Numbered from the stretch's first letter, positions 54,355 to 63,601 are shown. The stretch is 64,000 bases of DNA from Caminicella sporogenes DSM 14501 (GCF_900142285.1 NZ_FRAJ01000003.1:169262-233261), one strand, 5' to 3'. Made by a program: numbers and translations. The notes: generated by a model not told the origin, from the sequence alone.

Positions 54355-55182
54355 TTATATTAAAATTTCTCTCAATATACCTTTTACAAGTTTTATGAAT
54401 TTAGGTCTTGTCCTATTTGCAACTTCAACAACTTGTGAATGTTCTAATGGTTCAAGTCCATCTGCAATAGCCATATCAGTTACACAAGATATACCTAAAA
54501 CACGAAGTCCTGCATGTCTAGCTACTATCACTTCTGGAACAGTTGACATTCCAACTGCATCTGAACCTATTGTCCTCAACATTCTAAGTTCTGCTGCAGT
54601 TAAATAATTTGGTCCACTAATTGCAGTATATACTCCTTTTTTCGTTTCAATGCCTAATTTTTCTCCTACTTTTTGACCTAGATTTATAAGACTTTTATCA
54701 TAAGCAGTAGACATATCAGGAAATCTTGGACCTAAACTTTCATCATTCGGTCCTATTAATGGATTATTTCCCATAAAATTAATATGGTCCTCTATAAACA
54801 TAATAGCTCCCGGATAAAAATCAGGATTCATTCCACCGCATGCGTTAGTAACTAAAATCATCTGTACTCCCAACTCTTTCATAACTCTAACCGGAAAAGT
54901 AACTTCCTGCATAGTATATCCTTCATAATAGTGAAATCTACCCTGCATAGCTACAACATTTTTTCCTTCTAATGTACCTATAACCAATTGTCCCTCATGA
55001 CCTTCAACTGTAGAAATTGGAAAATTAGGAATTTCCTCATATTTTACAATTACTTTATCTTCTATTTCATCAGCTAAACTTCCAAGTCCTGAACCAAGTA
55101 TCAGCCCAATTTGCAAAGTTAAATTTGTTTTACTCCTAATAAATTCAGCTGACTCAACTATCTTTTCTTTTAAATCCCTCAT
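54355..55182 (-). CDS. punA: Purine-nucleoside phosphorylase
   Basis: Cleaves purine nucleosides with phosphate to free base and (deoxy)ribose-1-phosphate. It has 275 residues of the trimeric PNP type: GSGLGSLAD (about 30), QGRFHYYEGY (about 80), NACGGM (about 115) and VTDMAIADG (about 245). It is 40 bases after deoB, whose enzyme uses the sugar phosphate it makes. The Bacillus counterpart is pupG. Confidence 0.95.
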   Translation of the reverse strand: MRDLKEKIVESAEFIRSKTNLTLQIGLILGSGLGSLADEIEDKVIVKYEEIPNFPISTVEGHEGQLVIGTLEGKNVVAMQGRFHYYEGYTMQEVTFPVRVMKELGVQMILVTNACGGMNPDFYPGAIMFIEDHINFMGNNPLIGPNDESLGPRFPDMSTAYDKSLINLGQKVGEKLGIETKKGVYTAISGPNYLTAAELRMLRTIGSDAVGMSTVPEVIVARHAGLRVLGISCVTDMAIADGLEPLEHSQVVEVANRTRPKFIKLVKGILREILI

Positions 55183-55222
55183 CTTTTGACTCCTTTCTCT
55201 TTTCTCACAACCTATTAACTTT

Positions 55223-56395
55223 TTATTTTAAAATAAGTTCTTTAAAACTCGTTCCTACCTGCGTCTTTTGAACATCAAAAATATCAGCAATTGTAGCTGC
55301 AATATCTGCAAATGTTTTTCTCGTTCCTATATTCACACCTGATTTTATCTTATCTCCATATACTAAAATAGGTATATATTCTCTTGTATGGTCAGTTCCT
55401 TTATAAGTAGGGTCATTTCCATGGTCAGCAGTAATAATTAACATATCATCTTCTTTTAAACTTTCCAAAAGTTCTGGTATTCTAGCATCTAATTCTTCCA
55501 AAGCTTTTTTATAACCTTCTACATTACGTCTATGCCCATATTTAGAATCGAAATCAACTAAATTAGTAAATATTATACCTTTATTATCCGTTTTTAAAAA
55601 TTCTATCGTCTTGTCAACTCCATCCATATTATCCTTAGTATGTATGGATTTTGTTATTCCCCTTCCATTAAAAATATCTTCTATTTTACCAACAGCCATT
55701 ACATCATATCCATTTTCACTTACAATATCTAGTATAGTCTTTCCAAAAGGGTCTAATGAATAATCTTTTCTATTTGACGTCCTTTCAAAACTGCCCGGCT
55801 TTCCTACAAATGGTCTAGCTATAACTCTTGCGACTTGATGCTCTCCTCTTAATATTTCTCTAGCAATTTCACACATTTTATAAAGTTCATTTAAAGGAAT
55901 TACTTCTTCATGTGCAGCAATTTGAAATACACTATCTGCTGAAGTATATACAATTGGATTACCTGTCTTAATATGTTCTCTACCTAATTCTTCAATAATT
56001 ACTGTACCAGACGCAGGTTTATTTCCCAATACTTTTCTTCCTGTAAGTTTTTCAAATTTTTCTATAACTTCTTTAGGAAAACCATTTGGATAAGTTTTAA
56101 AAGGTTCTTTTATATATAATCCTGCTATTTCCCAATGACCTGTTGTAGTATCTTTTCCATTAGATATTTCCATAGATTTACCATAGCAACCTATTGGATT
56201 TGAAATTCCTTTAATGCCTTCTATTCCATCTATATTTCCTAAACCTAATGATACTAAATTAGGTAAATCTATTCCTCCTGTCTTTTTAGCAATATTACCT
56301 AAAGTATTAACTCCTATATCTCCAAATTTTTCTGAATCAGGTAAAGCTCCTATTCCTACACTGTCCATTACTAAAATTATCACTCGATTTATCAT
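55223..56395 (-). CDS. deoB: Phosphopentomutase
   Basis: Converts (deoxy)ribose-1-phosphate to the 5-phosphate so nucleoside sugars enter central metabolism. It has 390 residues in an alkaline-phosphatase fold: metal and catalytic motifs [11 protein letters not shown] (about 10), [10 protein letters not shown] with the catalytic Thr (about 85), [10 protein letters not shown] and [18 protein letters not shown]. The ATG follows AAGGAGG. It has its own promoter and precedes the phosphorylase gene. Confidence 0.96.
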   Translation of the reverse strand: MINRVIILVMDSVGIGALPDSEKFGDIGVNTLGNIAKKTGGIDLPNLVSLGLGNIDGIEGIKGISNPIGCYGKSMEISNGKDTTTGHWEIAGLYIKEPFKTYPNGFPKEVIEKFEKLTGRKVLGNKPASGTVIIEELGREHIKTGNPIVYTSADSVFQIAAHEEVIPLNELYKMCEIAREILRGEHQVARVIARPFVGKPGSFERTSNRKDYSLDPFGKTILDIVSENGYDVMAVGKIEDIFNGRGITKSIHTKDNMDGVDKTIEFLKTDNKGIIFTNLVDFDSKYGHRRNVEGYKKALEELDARIPELLESLKEDDMLIITADHGNDPTYKGTDHTREYIPILVYGDKIKSGVNIGTRKTFADIAATIADIFDVQKTQVGTSFKELILK

Positions 56396-56431
56396 TTTTC
56401 TTCCTCCTTACATAAATAATAAATACCCTTT

Positions 56432-56450
56432 TAGATTATATTTTAATCTA
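56432..56450 (-). promoter_or_regulatory. Palindrome in the deoB leader
   Basis: Perfect 7-bp arms TAGATTA/TAATCTA around a 5-base centre lie between the deoB promoter and start. It could be an operator for a nucleoside-responsive repressor; no such regulator is encoded here. Confidence 0.4.
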
Positions 56451-56461
56451 TTTGCATATAT

Positions 56462-56491
56462 AATATAATAAATTTAAAATTTATTTTACAA
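56462..56491 (-). promoter_or_regulatory. Promoter for deoB-punA
   Basis: -35 TTGTAA (56486-56491), 18-base spacer and -10 TATATT (56462-56467) on the minus strand. Confidence 0.5.
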
Positions 56492-56548
56492 ACTATATAT
56501 CTAATGCCTACAATTTCTTATAAAAAAACGTTTTAATTTTAAAAGAAT

Positions 56549-56569
56549 GAAAAAAGCCTACATTAGGCT
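56549..56569 (-). terminator. Terminator after xerD
   Basis: 6-bp stem AGCCTA/TAGGCT (56564-56569 with 56555-56560), 3-base loop and a run of six Us on the minus strand, overlapping the xerD stop. Confidence 0.78.
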
Positions 56570-57447
56570 CTAGGATGTGTTTTATTGTAAACTTCTCTTA
56601 TTCTGTTTTTAGTAAGCTGCATATAAATTTGAGTAGTAGATATATCTGAATGTCCCAACATTTCCTGTACTGATTTTAAATCTGCTCCATTTTGAATTAA
56701 ATGCGTTGCAAAAGAATGTCTCAGTGTCTGAGGAGTAATTTTTTTATTTATATTTGCTTTTTTAGTATACCTCTTCATTATTTTCCAAAATCCTTGTCTT
56801 GTCAACCTTTTTCCATAATAATTTACAAACAGTGCTTTTTCATCTTTTTTAGCTAATTTTGACCTATATTTGTTAACATACGTTTCTAATGCTCTTTTTG
56901 CCAAAGAACCTATCGGAATAACTCGCTCTCTTTCTCCTTTTCCTTGACATCTAATAAAACCTAATTCTAAACTTATATCATCTATATTAAGTGAAACTAG
57001 TTCTGATACACGTATTCCCGTAGCATAAAGTAGTTCTATCATTGATTTATCCCTTGCCCCTATACTGGTATTTTCATCAGGCTGTTCCAATAATCTTTCA
57101 ACTTCACTCAAACTCAAAACACAAGGCAATTTTTTTTCAGCTTTTGGAGATTCAAGATTAAAAGTAGGATCGTTCTTTATAATATTTTTATTTAACATAT
57201 ACTGATATAAAGACCTAATCGATGCTAGATTTCTAGAAATTGTTGATGCAGCACGTCCTCTTTTTTGAAGATAAAGTAAATAAGTTATAATAGTTGTCTT
57301 GTTAGCTTCTTGATAAGTTGCTTTTCCTTTTTCTTTTAAATAATCAGCAAATTGTTTTAAATCTCTCTTATATGATTCTAATGTATTATCGGACAACCCT
57401 TTTTCTATTTCTAAATATGTAATAAATTCACTGAGAATTTCTTTCAT
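56563..57447 (-). CDS. xerD: Tyrosine recombinase XerD
   Basis: Resolves chromosome dimers at dif together with a partner recombinase. It has 294 residues. The N-terminal SAM-like DNA-binding domain (LSDNTLESYKRDL) covers about 1-90, and the catalytic domain has Arg in YATGIRVSELV (about 150), LRHSFATHLI (about 245), LGHSDISTTQIYMQL with the Tyr nucleophile (about 276). It lies in the conserved spoIIM-xerD-deoB-punA-dacF order and is a housekeeping enzyme, not a phage integrase. Confidence 0.95.
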   Translation of the reverse strand: MKEILSEFITYLEIEKGLSDNTLESYKRDLKQFADYLKEKGKATYQEANKTTIITYLLYLQKRGRAASTISRNLASIRSLYQYMLNKNIIKNDPTFNLESPKAEKKLPCVLSLSEVERLLEQPDENTSIGARDKSMIELLYATGIRVSELVSLNIDDISLELGFIRCQGKGERERVIPIGSLAKRALETYVNKYRSKLAKKDEKALFVNYYGKRLTRQGFWKIMKRYTKKANINKKITPQTLRHSFATHLIQNGADLKSVQEMLGHSDISTTQIYMQLTKNRIREVYNKTHPRA

Positions 57448-57530
57448 TTTTTAATAAACTCCTTTATATATCTTTTTTCTGTAAAGATTTTTTATATACT
57501 ATTCAACAATTATATTAAAAACCCTTTTAT

Positions 57531-57559
57531 ATTTTAAAAATATTTCATTAAAGTATCAA
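57531..57559 (-). promoter_or_regulatory. Promoter for xerD
   Basis: -35 TTGATA (57554-57559), 17-base spacer and -10 TAAAAT (57531-57536) on the minus strand. Confidence 0.6.
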
Positions 57560-57576
57560 GAATTTGTATAAATTTT

Positions 57577-58206
57577 TTACATATATACTGAAAGATATTT
57601 AACAAATAAAGGAGATATATACGCTTCTATTATACAGCCTAAAGCTATAAAAATATACACTATAGCTATAACTGTACTATATACAAAAAATTGATTTAAG
57701 ATATTATTGTGCACATTTTTTTCCACTTTGCTTTTAATAAGCATAACTGAAAAACTTATACCTAAAACTCCTGTAACTATTATTCCTGGTATTATTATAA
57801 TATTTTGTGGCAAAAGAGAAAATATAGAAAATATTAAACCCTTTAATCCCTTCTGCTTTATTATAAATCCAACTGTAAATCCTATTATAAACCCTCTCAA
57901 TCCTATCAAAAACAGTATTGCTGGTATACCAATAATAGTTACTCCTAAAATCCAAATCAATACCCCTGTCTGTAAATTATTTATTAATGACTGCTTTAAT
58001 ATAGCAAAATTATCAATTGTCTTTGTATCTACAATTTTAAAAAAATTTTCTAAATATGCAATTAATTCCCCATTTTCACTATCACTTAATGCTTTTGTAG
58101 TAAAAGCACCAGAAGAAATACCTATTAAAAAAAACATAATAACAACAAAATACGTAATAATATTTCTTTGAATATGTTTAATCAATACATTATTTACTTT
58201 TCTCAT
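57577..58206 (-). CDS. spoIIM: Stage II sporulation protein M
   Basis: Membrane part of the SpoIIDMP complex that drives engulfment of the forespore by remodelling peptidoglycan. The 209-residue protein has about five hydrophobic helices and the family motif LLPQNIIIIPGI near residue 140. In Bacillus it is transcribed by sigma-E. The ATG (58206) is preceded in frame by a TTG (58209); GGGAGG lies upstream of both. The ribosome site forms one arm of a hairpin and a sigma-E-type promoter lies within the same leader. Confidence 0.92.
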   Translation of the reverse strand: MRKVNNVLIKHIQRNIITYFVVIMFFLIGISSGAFTTKALSDSENGELIAYLENFFKIVDTKTIDNFAILKQSLINNLQTGVLIWILGVTIIGIPAILFLIGLRGFIIGFTVGFIIKQKGLKGLIFSIFSLLPQNIIIIPGIIVTGVLGISFSVMLIKSKVEKNVHNNILNQFFVYSTVIAIVYIFIALGCIIEAYISPLFVKYLSVYM

Positions 58207-58215
58207 CAAAATAAA

Positions 58216-58269
58216 AACCTCCCTTCTTTTTAGTACATGCTATTAAATAGTATGCTTAGAAAGGAGGTT
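58216..58269 (-). promoter_or_regulatory. Hairpin pairing the spoIIM ribosome site with an anti-Shine-Dalgarno
   Basis: AACCTCCTTTCT (minus strand 58269-58258) pairs with AGAAGGGAGGTT (58227-58216), 12 bp with one G-U, across a 30-base loop. The first arm copies the 16S rRNA 3' end; the second is the spoIIM ribosome site and is followed by UUUAUUUU, so the same hairpin may also end nudF transcripts. Confidence 0.72.
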
Positions 58270-58275
58270 ATATGT
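58247..58275 (-). promoter_or_regulatory. Sigma-E-type promoter for spoIIM
   Basis: -35 ACATATA (58269-58275), 14-base spacer and -10 CATACTAT (58247-58254), matching the sigma-E -10 pattern CATAnnnT. The spacer contains the anti-Shine-Dalgarno arm, so messages begun here lack it. Confidence 0.65.
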
Positions 58276-58297
58276 CTTTTTAATTTTAATTTTTATT

Positions 58298-58831
58298 TTA
58301 CATATTCAATGAATTTTTTATATACAATATTGCTATTATTGTCTTAGCATCTTTTATTTCTCCATTTTTAATCATTTCTAAAAGCTCTTCAATTTCATAT
58401 TCTTTTATTTCTATGTATTCATCTTCATCTGGCCTTGCTTCTCCCTTTTCCAAATTTTTAGCTATAAAAAGACTGATTACTTCATTTGAAAAACCCGGAG
58501 AAGTATAAAACTTGAATAAATATTCTATATTTTCACTTGTATATCCAGTTTCTTCTAAAAGCTCTCTCTTAGCACATTCTTTTGGCTCTTCTCCTATCTC
58601 CAACTTCCCTGCTGGGATTTCAAGTAGCTTTTCTTCTACTGATTTTCTGTATTGTTTGACCATAATAATTTTATTGTCTTTTGTTATAGGTAATATTGCC
58701 ACTCCACCGGGATGTTCTACAATTTCCCTCTTAGAATATTTTTTATCAGGAAGTTCTACTGTATCTACTCTTAAATTAATTATTTTTCCCTGATATATTT
58801 TATCAGATTTTATTGTTCTTTCATTAATCAT
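58298..58831 (-). CDS. nudF: ADP-ribose pyrophosphatase (Nudix hydrolase)
   Basis: Hydrolyses ADP-ribose to AMP and ribose-5-phosphate. It has 177 residues with the Nudix box from GKLEIGEEPKECAKREL to LEETGY (about 75-97) and the ADP-ribose family's EIPAG just before it, plus VKQYRKSVEEKLLEIPAG-type context upstream. The ATG follows AAGGGGAG. It is transcribed toward spoIIM, a conserved arrangement. Confidence 0.94.
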   Translation of the reverse strand: MINERTIKSDKIYQGKIINLRVDTVELPDKKYSKREIVEHPGGVAILPITKDNKIIMVKQYRKSVEEKLLEIPAGKLEIGEEPKECAKRELLEETGYTSENIEYLFKFYTSPGFSNEVISLFIAKNLEKGEARPDEDEYIEIKEYEIEELLEMIKNGEIKDAKTIIAILYIKNSLNM

Positions 58832-58860
58832 ATTAACTAACTCCCCTTTTACTTTATTAT

Positions 58861-59943
58861 TTATACTCTACAACTCATTTTTTCAGCAACATATTTAGCA
58901 TTAACTCCTGCACTGATAAAATATTCAAAATCACTTTTAAAATTTCTACCCATAGTATTCATAATTATATCAGAGTTTTCTAATACATTTATTATATCAT
59001 TAAAATCCATATAATATATATTATGTTTTATGTGAATTTTATTGTCATTAATTTGCTTAATAATATATTTAAGCCTCCAATCATCAAATTTAGGAATAAC
59101 TAAATTTGATGATGTCTTTGAAATCTCACTTAGAACAGTTATAGTATGATGACTTAACCCAAAATGTCTTAATCTCTTGTCTTTAAAACTTATCCGAGGA
59201 ATACAAATTGGAAATCCCCCTAAAGTATTAACTGCATCAATTATATATCCTTGTTCAATTCCTGTAAAACCATATTTGGTTCCAGTTCCAACTATCCCCG
59301 GTCCCATTGATACTATGCATATATCACAATTCATTATATTTTTAGCTGCAATTAAAGCATTATAAATGTTTACACATTCATAATCACCACCAAAAGAATG
59401 TCCAATCGTTATAGTACCATCAATATATCCTTTTTCTTTTAAAAAAAAGACATTTTCACTAAAATCAATTGGAAGTGCACCACCATCAGTCATAATATAA
59501 CATATCTTCAAATTTCTATTATATTTTTTTAAAACTACTGTTACAGGTGGTAATATACTATGAAGCCCTCCAATTAAAACGGGCATATTATTTAAAGAAT
59601 CAAAGTTATTAAATATTTCATGATAACTGCTATCTTGTTCTTCACAAGCATAAACTTTGATTTGCAAAGGTGTATAGCGTAATTTCATAATATGTCCTTT
59701 ACATTTACTTTCAACAGTCATATTGTTTAAATTACTGAGTACATAATGGTATCCTCCCGTTCCCAGATTTAAGTCTACTGCCGTAGTATTAACAATTACC
59801 CAGTTTCCAACTTTTAAATTATTTACAAAAATATTATATGCAATCGCCTTTTCTAATTTTTCATTTATTTTAACTAAAACTTCTATACAGTTTTTTCTTA
59901 TACTGCAAATTTTTACAACTTTTCCAACTTTTAAGTTTAACAT
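58861..59943 (-). CDS. DUF3866 family protein
   Basis: A 360-residue protein of the DUF3866 group found in Firmicutes and Actinobacteria. Visible conserved stretches are NTTAVDLNLGTGGYHYVL (about 50-67), MKLRYTPLQIKVY, IGHSFGGDYECVN (about 185) and MGPGIVGTGTKYGFTG (about 215), a glycine-rich pattern that suggests a nucleotide or metabolite site. No function is known. The ATG follows TAGGAGG. It lies between nudF and the glycosyl enzyme genes. Confidence 0.85.
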   Translation of the reverse strand: MLNLKVGKVVKICSIRKNCIEVLVKINEKLEKAIAYNIFVNNLKVGNWVIVNTTAVDLNLGTGGYHYVLSNLNNMTVESKCKGHIMKLRYTPLQIKVYACEEQDSSYHEIFNNFDSLNNMPVLIGGLHSILPPVTVVLKKYNRNLKICYIMTDGGALPIDFSENVFFLKEKGYIDGTITIGHSFGGDYECVNIYNALIAAKNIMNCDICIVSMGPGIVGTGTKYGFTGIEQGYIIDAVNTLGGFPICIPRISFKDKRLRHFGLSHHTITVLSEISKTSSNLVIPKFDDWRLKYIIKQINDNKIHIKHNIYYMDFNDIINVLENSDIIMNTMGRNFKSDFEYFISAGVNAKYVAEKMSCRV

Positions 59944-59975
59944 CTAGTTTATGTCCTCCTAAAGCTGTTAAATAT

Positions 59976-60779
59976 TTATCTTCCAATACTATCAATATAC
60001 CTCAATATTTTATTTTTTAATATTAAATCAGAAAGAGAATATTTTTCACAATAGACATGAACAGATATTAAAAATAAAACTAATCCTATTTTAAAACTTA
60101 ATTGTAAAGCAGTTCCTATTATACCTAATGTTACTCCTATAATATTTGCTCCTGTATCTCCTATCATGCTTATTTCTCTTAAATCATAGGGTAAATATGC
60201 AATAGTTATCGCCATAGTAATCAGTAAAAAATAGTCATAAATTCCATTTAATAAAATTAAAAATATGACTGAAATCAACAAATGAATTTTTAAGGCTCTA
60301 CCGGGTCTTAAATCTAATAAATTAATAAAATTTGTAAAAAGACTTATCAAAATAAAATTAATTACAAAGTCAAATATATTTTTAGAAATTAAAAAACTAA
60401 TAAATACCGAAATTAGTCCGCCAAATACTGCTTTTATACCTCCCGTTGTCAAATCTCCATTTATTAATTTTTTTATATGTCCCTTAAACCCTTTTACATT
60501 ACTACTGCCTAAAAAATCATCAATTATTCCCACTAAACCCATCGTCAAAACACCTATCAAATATATCAAAACAAAATTTTTATCAATATATTTAAAATAA
60601 GTAAAAAATAACATCGTCATTAATAAAATATTAAATACATATATAATTCCCATTCCATAAATTATTAAATTGCCCCTATAATTTTTCATTAAACATTTTG
60701 ATTTAAAAAGAAATTTTTTCAACATAGGAATTGTTAATTTTGAAACAACAAATGCAGATAAAAATATAAAATACTTCAT
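59976..60779 (-). CDS. MraY-like membrane glycosyl-phosphotransferase, short form
   Basis: A 267-residue polytopic membrane protein with about eight hydrophobic segments. GIIDDFLGSS (about residue 92) matches the DDxxG-like Asp pair of the MraY/WecA family, and NLLDLRPGRALK (about 165) and MIGDTGANIIG (about 210) fit its later loops. It is shorter than MraY (about 320), so the lipid-linked product is unknown. It overlaps the GT2 gene by 4 bases (ATGA), indicating coupling. Confidence 0.75.
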   Translation of the reverse strand: MKYFIFLSAFVVSKLTIPMLKKFLFKSKCLMKNYRGNLIIYGMGIIYVFNILLMTMLFFTYFKYIDKNFVLIYLIGVLTMGLVGIIDDFLGSSNVKGFKGHIKKLINGDLTTGGIKAVFGGLISVFISFLISKNIFDFVINFILISLFTNFINLLDLRPGRALKIHLLISVIFLILLNGIYDYFLLITMAITIAYLPYDLREISMIGDTGANIIGVTLGIIGTALQLSFKIGLVLFLISVHVYCEKYSLSDLILKNKILRYIDSIGR

Positions 60780-61459
60780 TTATTACACCTCAATGCTCTT
60801 AATAACAAAGTAGTTAAGATTTCATAAAATTGCCTACTTCTGTGTAAAAATCCTTTTATATCACGACCTGTTATTCTATGCTTCATATCAACTTCTACTT
60901 GCTTAATAGAATATCCTAAGTTTAATATATCTATTGTCATTCCTACTTCTACTCCAAATTTTTTAGGTATCTTTTTTATTTTTTTTAAAACTTCTACCTT
61001 AAATGCTCTTTGACCTGAAAGACTATTATCAAAATCTATATCTGTAAAATATTTAACTCCTTTTTTGGATAAAAATTTTACAAATCCAAATCCTCCTTTT
61101 TTATTTCCAAAAGTTTTAAATTTTGCAATAGTTACATCACATTCATTTCTTAATAAAGGCTTTATTAATTTATCTACTTCTATGGCACTCTCTCCTAAAT
61201 CAGCATCTAAAAATACTACTATATCACTTTTATTAGTTACGCATTTTAATCCACAACTTAGTGCATAACCCTTGCCTTTATTTGTATTTAAACGTATAAC
61301 ACATACTCCAAATTTTTTTGCTATATAAGCTGTATCATCTTTTGAACCGTCATCTATTACTACTATGTGATTTACGTACCTCGATTTCTTTACAGATTCA
61401 ATTGTTTTTCCTATTCTTTTTTCTTCATTATAAGCAGGTATGAGTACAGATATATTCAT
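60776..61459 (-). CDS. Family 2 glycosyltransferase
   Basis: GT-A fold glycosyltransferase of 227 residues. Motifs are VLIPAYNEEKRIGKTI at the N-terminus, VIDDGSKDDTA (about 35), DADLGESAI with the metal-binding DAD (about 85) and SGQRAFK (about 148). No transmembrane helix is visible. It shares the ATGA overlap with the MraY-like gene, so the two may build one lipid-linked glycan. The ATG follows AAGGGG. Confidence 0.88.
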   Translation of the reverse strand: MNISVLIPAYNEEKRIGKTIESVKKSRYVNHIVVIDDGSKDDTAYIAKKFGVCVIRLNTNKGKGYALSCGLKCVTNKSDIVVFLDADLGESAIEVDKLIKPLLRNECDVTIAKFKTFGNKKGGFGFVKFLSKKGVKYFTDIDFDNSLSGQRAFKVEVLKKIKKIPKKFGVEVGMTIDILNLGYSIKQVEVDMKHRITGRDIKGFLHRSRQFYEILTTLLLRALRCNK

Positions 61460-61473
61460 AAGTTACCCCTTTT

Positions 61474-62238
61474 TTAATTATTTGAAAATTTTTCAACCAT
61501 TTCATTTTCTCTATTTTTTGCTAAATCTAATATCATAATCAATATCAATTTCATATATTTGCTATCTAAATTATCAATTGATAATTCTCTATTTTTTGTA
61601 TAAAAATATACATTCAAAAAATCAGAAGTACTATGCTCAAAAAATACAAATGGTATATTTAAATCTCCAATTTCCTTATCTATTTCAAACTTTATATTTT
61701 TTATATCTTTTAAATTTTCTTTAAAAACTCCATCTATAATAACTATACAATCTAATTTTTCTTTAAAACCATATCTATAATCAAATTCTAACTTGCTATC
61801 ATCTCTCAAATATTCAATTATTTTATCTGATAAACTATTTTTATTCATTTTGTTTATTGAAATTTCATAAATGTTTTTTATTCCCATTTTTTTAAGTAAA
61901 TTAAATGTCTCTAAGTGTTTCCTTTCATCTTCATCGTAAAATTTAATGAAAATAATATTAAAATCTTTCTTATTATTCATAATCATTAAATTTTCAATTT
62001 TTTTTAGAAATTGTTTATATCTATTATTCTCAATTTCCAATTTTTCAATTTTATCCATAAGCTTACTATTTTCTCTTTTATATATATCAAAATCTTCTTC
62101 TATTTGAGCAACCAATTCTCTTTGCTGCTGTATAAACAACTGCTGACTATCTAGTAATGCACCTATAAAAATACCTATACTCAAGGATAAAAATATCGAT
62201 ATTATAGTTGTAACAAAATATTTCATATTTATTACCAT
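61474..62238 (-). CDS. SteB/copper-transporter-like membrane protein
   Basis: A 254-residue protein with one N-terminal transmembrane helix (about 6-28), a coiled coil (about 35-80, QQQRELVAQIEEDF) and an outer domain. This is the plan of the MctB/SteB copper-transporter family, paired with SteA in Corynebacterium, where SteAB aids cell separation. The ATG follows AAGGGG and overlaps the steA-like gene by 7 bases. Confidence 0.78.
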   Translation of the reverse strand: MVINMKYFVTTIISIFLSLSIGIFIGALLDSQQLFIQQQRELVAQIEEDFDIYKRENSKLMDKIEKLEIENNRYKQFLKKIENLMIMNNKKDFNIIFIKFYDEDERKHLETFNLLKKMGIKNIYEISINKMNKNSLSDKIIEYLRDDSKLEFDYRYGFKEKLDCIVIIDGVFKENLKDIKNIKFEIDKEIGDLNIPFVFFEHSTSDFLNVYFYTKNRELSIDNLDSKYMKLILIMILDLAKNRENEMVEKFSNN

Positions 62239-63368
62239 AGTATCCCCTTCAATTTAAGTATGAGTTTAAGTCTTATTTCTAATAATTTTAATATCTGATG
62301 GCTAAATGGAGAAAATATAAAAACTGTTAAAATTGGAACTAGTGATGAAAATAAAATACTAAAAAAATATGTGAGTTTAAATTTTTCTCTATATAATTTA
62401 TTCACTCCTTTAGCATCAATTAGTTTAGAACCGACTTTTAATCTTACTAAAAATGTACTTGCCATTCCCTTTCTTCCCTTTTCTAAAAAATCAATCATAT
62501 CTGTATGTGTACCAACGGCAACAATAAAATCTGCTTCTTTTTCATAAGCTAATAATAAAGCTATATCTTCACTAGTACCCGGTGATGGAAATATTTTGCA
62601 CTCTAATCCTAATTTTTTTATTCTATTTAACCCGGGCGAATTACCATTACTATAAGCATGTACTATTATTTCTTTGCTAATTTTAAGACATTCATCAGAA
62701 ACACTGTCCATATCTCCTATTAAAATATCTGGCTTATAACCAAATTCTAAAAGTGCATCTCCACCACCGTCAACTCCTATGAGTATAGGTTTCACTTCTC
62801 TTATATAATGTTGAATTGCCCGTAAATCTTTTTTATAATCTCTTCCTCTTACAACTATAAGAACATGTTTATTCTTTAAATTCACATCAATTTCAGGAAC
62901 CTTTAAATTTCCAATAATTAAATTTTTTTCTTTTTTGGCATATTCCAAAGTATTTTCTATAAATTTATCAAGTTCTACTTCAATATTTCTCTTTGCCTGT
63001 GCAATTCTCTTATTTATTATTTCTTCTGTCAATATAACTCCAGAACCTATATATTTATTATTTTCATAAATTTTATCATTAATAACAGTTATATAACTAT
63101 TTTCCTTGATTTTTTCAAATATATTTTGATTATCTAATTCCATTATATTTATACCAGCTTTTATTAAAATAGATGGTCCTTTATTAGGATACTTTCCACT
63201 TATTGACTTTTCAGCATTTATAACAAGTTTTGGTCTTTTTTCAACTAGAGATAGTGCTGCAACTTCATCTATATCACGATGTTTTATTACTGCTATATCA
63301 TTAGGTTTTAATCTTTTAATTAATTTCTTTGTTTTCACATCTTTTTTAGCAATAGATTGTATAAACAT
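62232..63368 (-). CDS. steA: SteA-like protein with thiamine pyrophosphokinase-like domain
   Basis: A 378-residue protein like SteA, described as a cytokinetic-ring protein in Corynebacterium. The middle has a thiamine-pyrophosphokinase-like core: GVDGGGDALLEFGYKPD and GDMDSVSDECL (about 200-230), and the C-terminus ends in hydrophobic helices (about 330-355). The kinase-specific details of ThiN are missing, so a nucleotide-binding structural role is likelier. The ATG follows AAGGAGG. It is downstream of spo0A. Confidence 0.82.
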   Translation of the reverse strand: MFIQSIAKKDVKTKKLIKRLKPNDIAVIKHRDIDEVAALSLVEKRPKLVINAEKSISGKYPNKGPSILIKAGINIMELDNQNIFEKIKENSYITVINDKIYENNKYIGSGVILTEEIINKRIAQAKRNIEVELDKFIENTLEYAKKEKNLIIGNLKVPEIDVNLKNKHVLIVVRGRDYKKDLRAIQHYIREVKPILIGVDGGGDALLEFGYKPDILIGDMDSVSDECLKISKEIIVHAYSNGNSPGLNRIKKLGLECKIFPSPGTSEDIALLLAYEKEADFIVAVGTHTDMIDFLEKGRKGMASTFLVRLKVGSKLIDAKGVNKLYREKFKLTYFFSILFSSLVPILTVFIFSPFSHQILKLLEIRLKLILKLKGILW

Positions 63369-63395
63369 TACTACCTCCTTAAAAATTTTCTGTTA

Positions 63396-63424
63396 AATAT
63401 AATTAATTTATCATTTACAATCAA
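63396..63424 (-). promoter_or_regulatory. Promoter for the steA-like operon
   Basis: -35 TTGATT (63419-63424), 17-base spacer and -10 TATATT (63396-63401) on the minus strand. The rest of the gap 63425-63601 is AT-rich with no gene. Confidence 0.5.
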
Positions 63425-63601
63425 AAAAGTTTATTTAATTATAAAATTATCCATTATCTCAACTTTATTATTTCCAATTAATTTCTAAATAATTAAATTT
63501 ATCAAATAAAAAAAATAAAATATTCTAAACACATCTCCATCATTTCGACTTCTTTCGTTTAAAATATAAAAATATTTTTAGAAAAATGTTGTAATTTAAC
63601 T

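Noticed and set aside
56563..57447. Tyrosine recombinase as sign of an integrated element
   Set aside because: Sequence and conserved neighbours (spoIIM, deoB, punA) identify housekeeping XerD; no attachment repeats or phage genes nearby.
57707..58171. Plus-strand frame of 154 codons opposite spoIIM
   Set aside because: Shadow of a hydrophobic membrane gene; composition follows from the opposite strand.
63544..63550. 0A-box-like AGTCGAA upstream of the steA-like gene; also TGTCGAG near 44870 before rluD
   Set aside because: Each matches 6 of 7 bases of the Spo0A box, expected by chance; position relative to promoters is not convincing.
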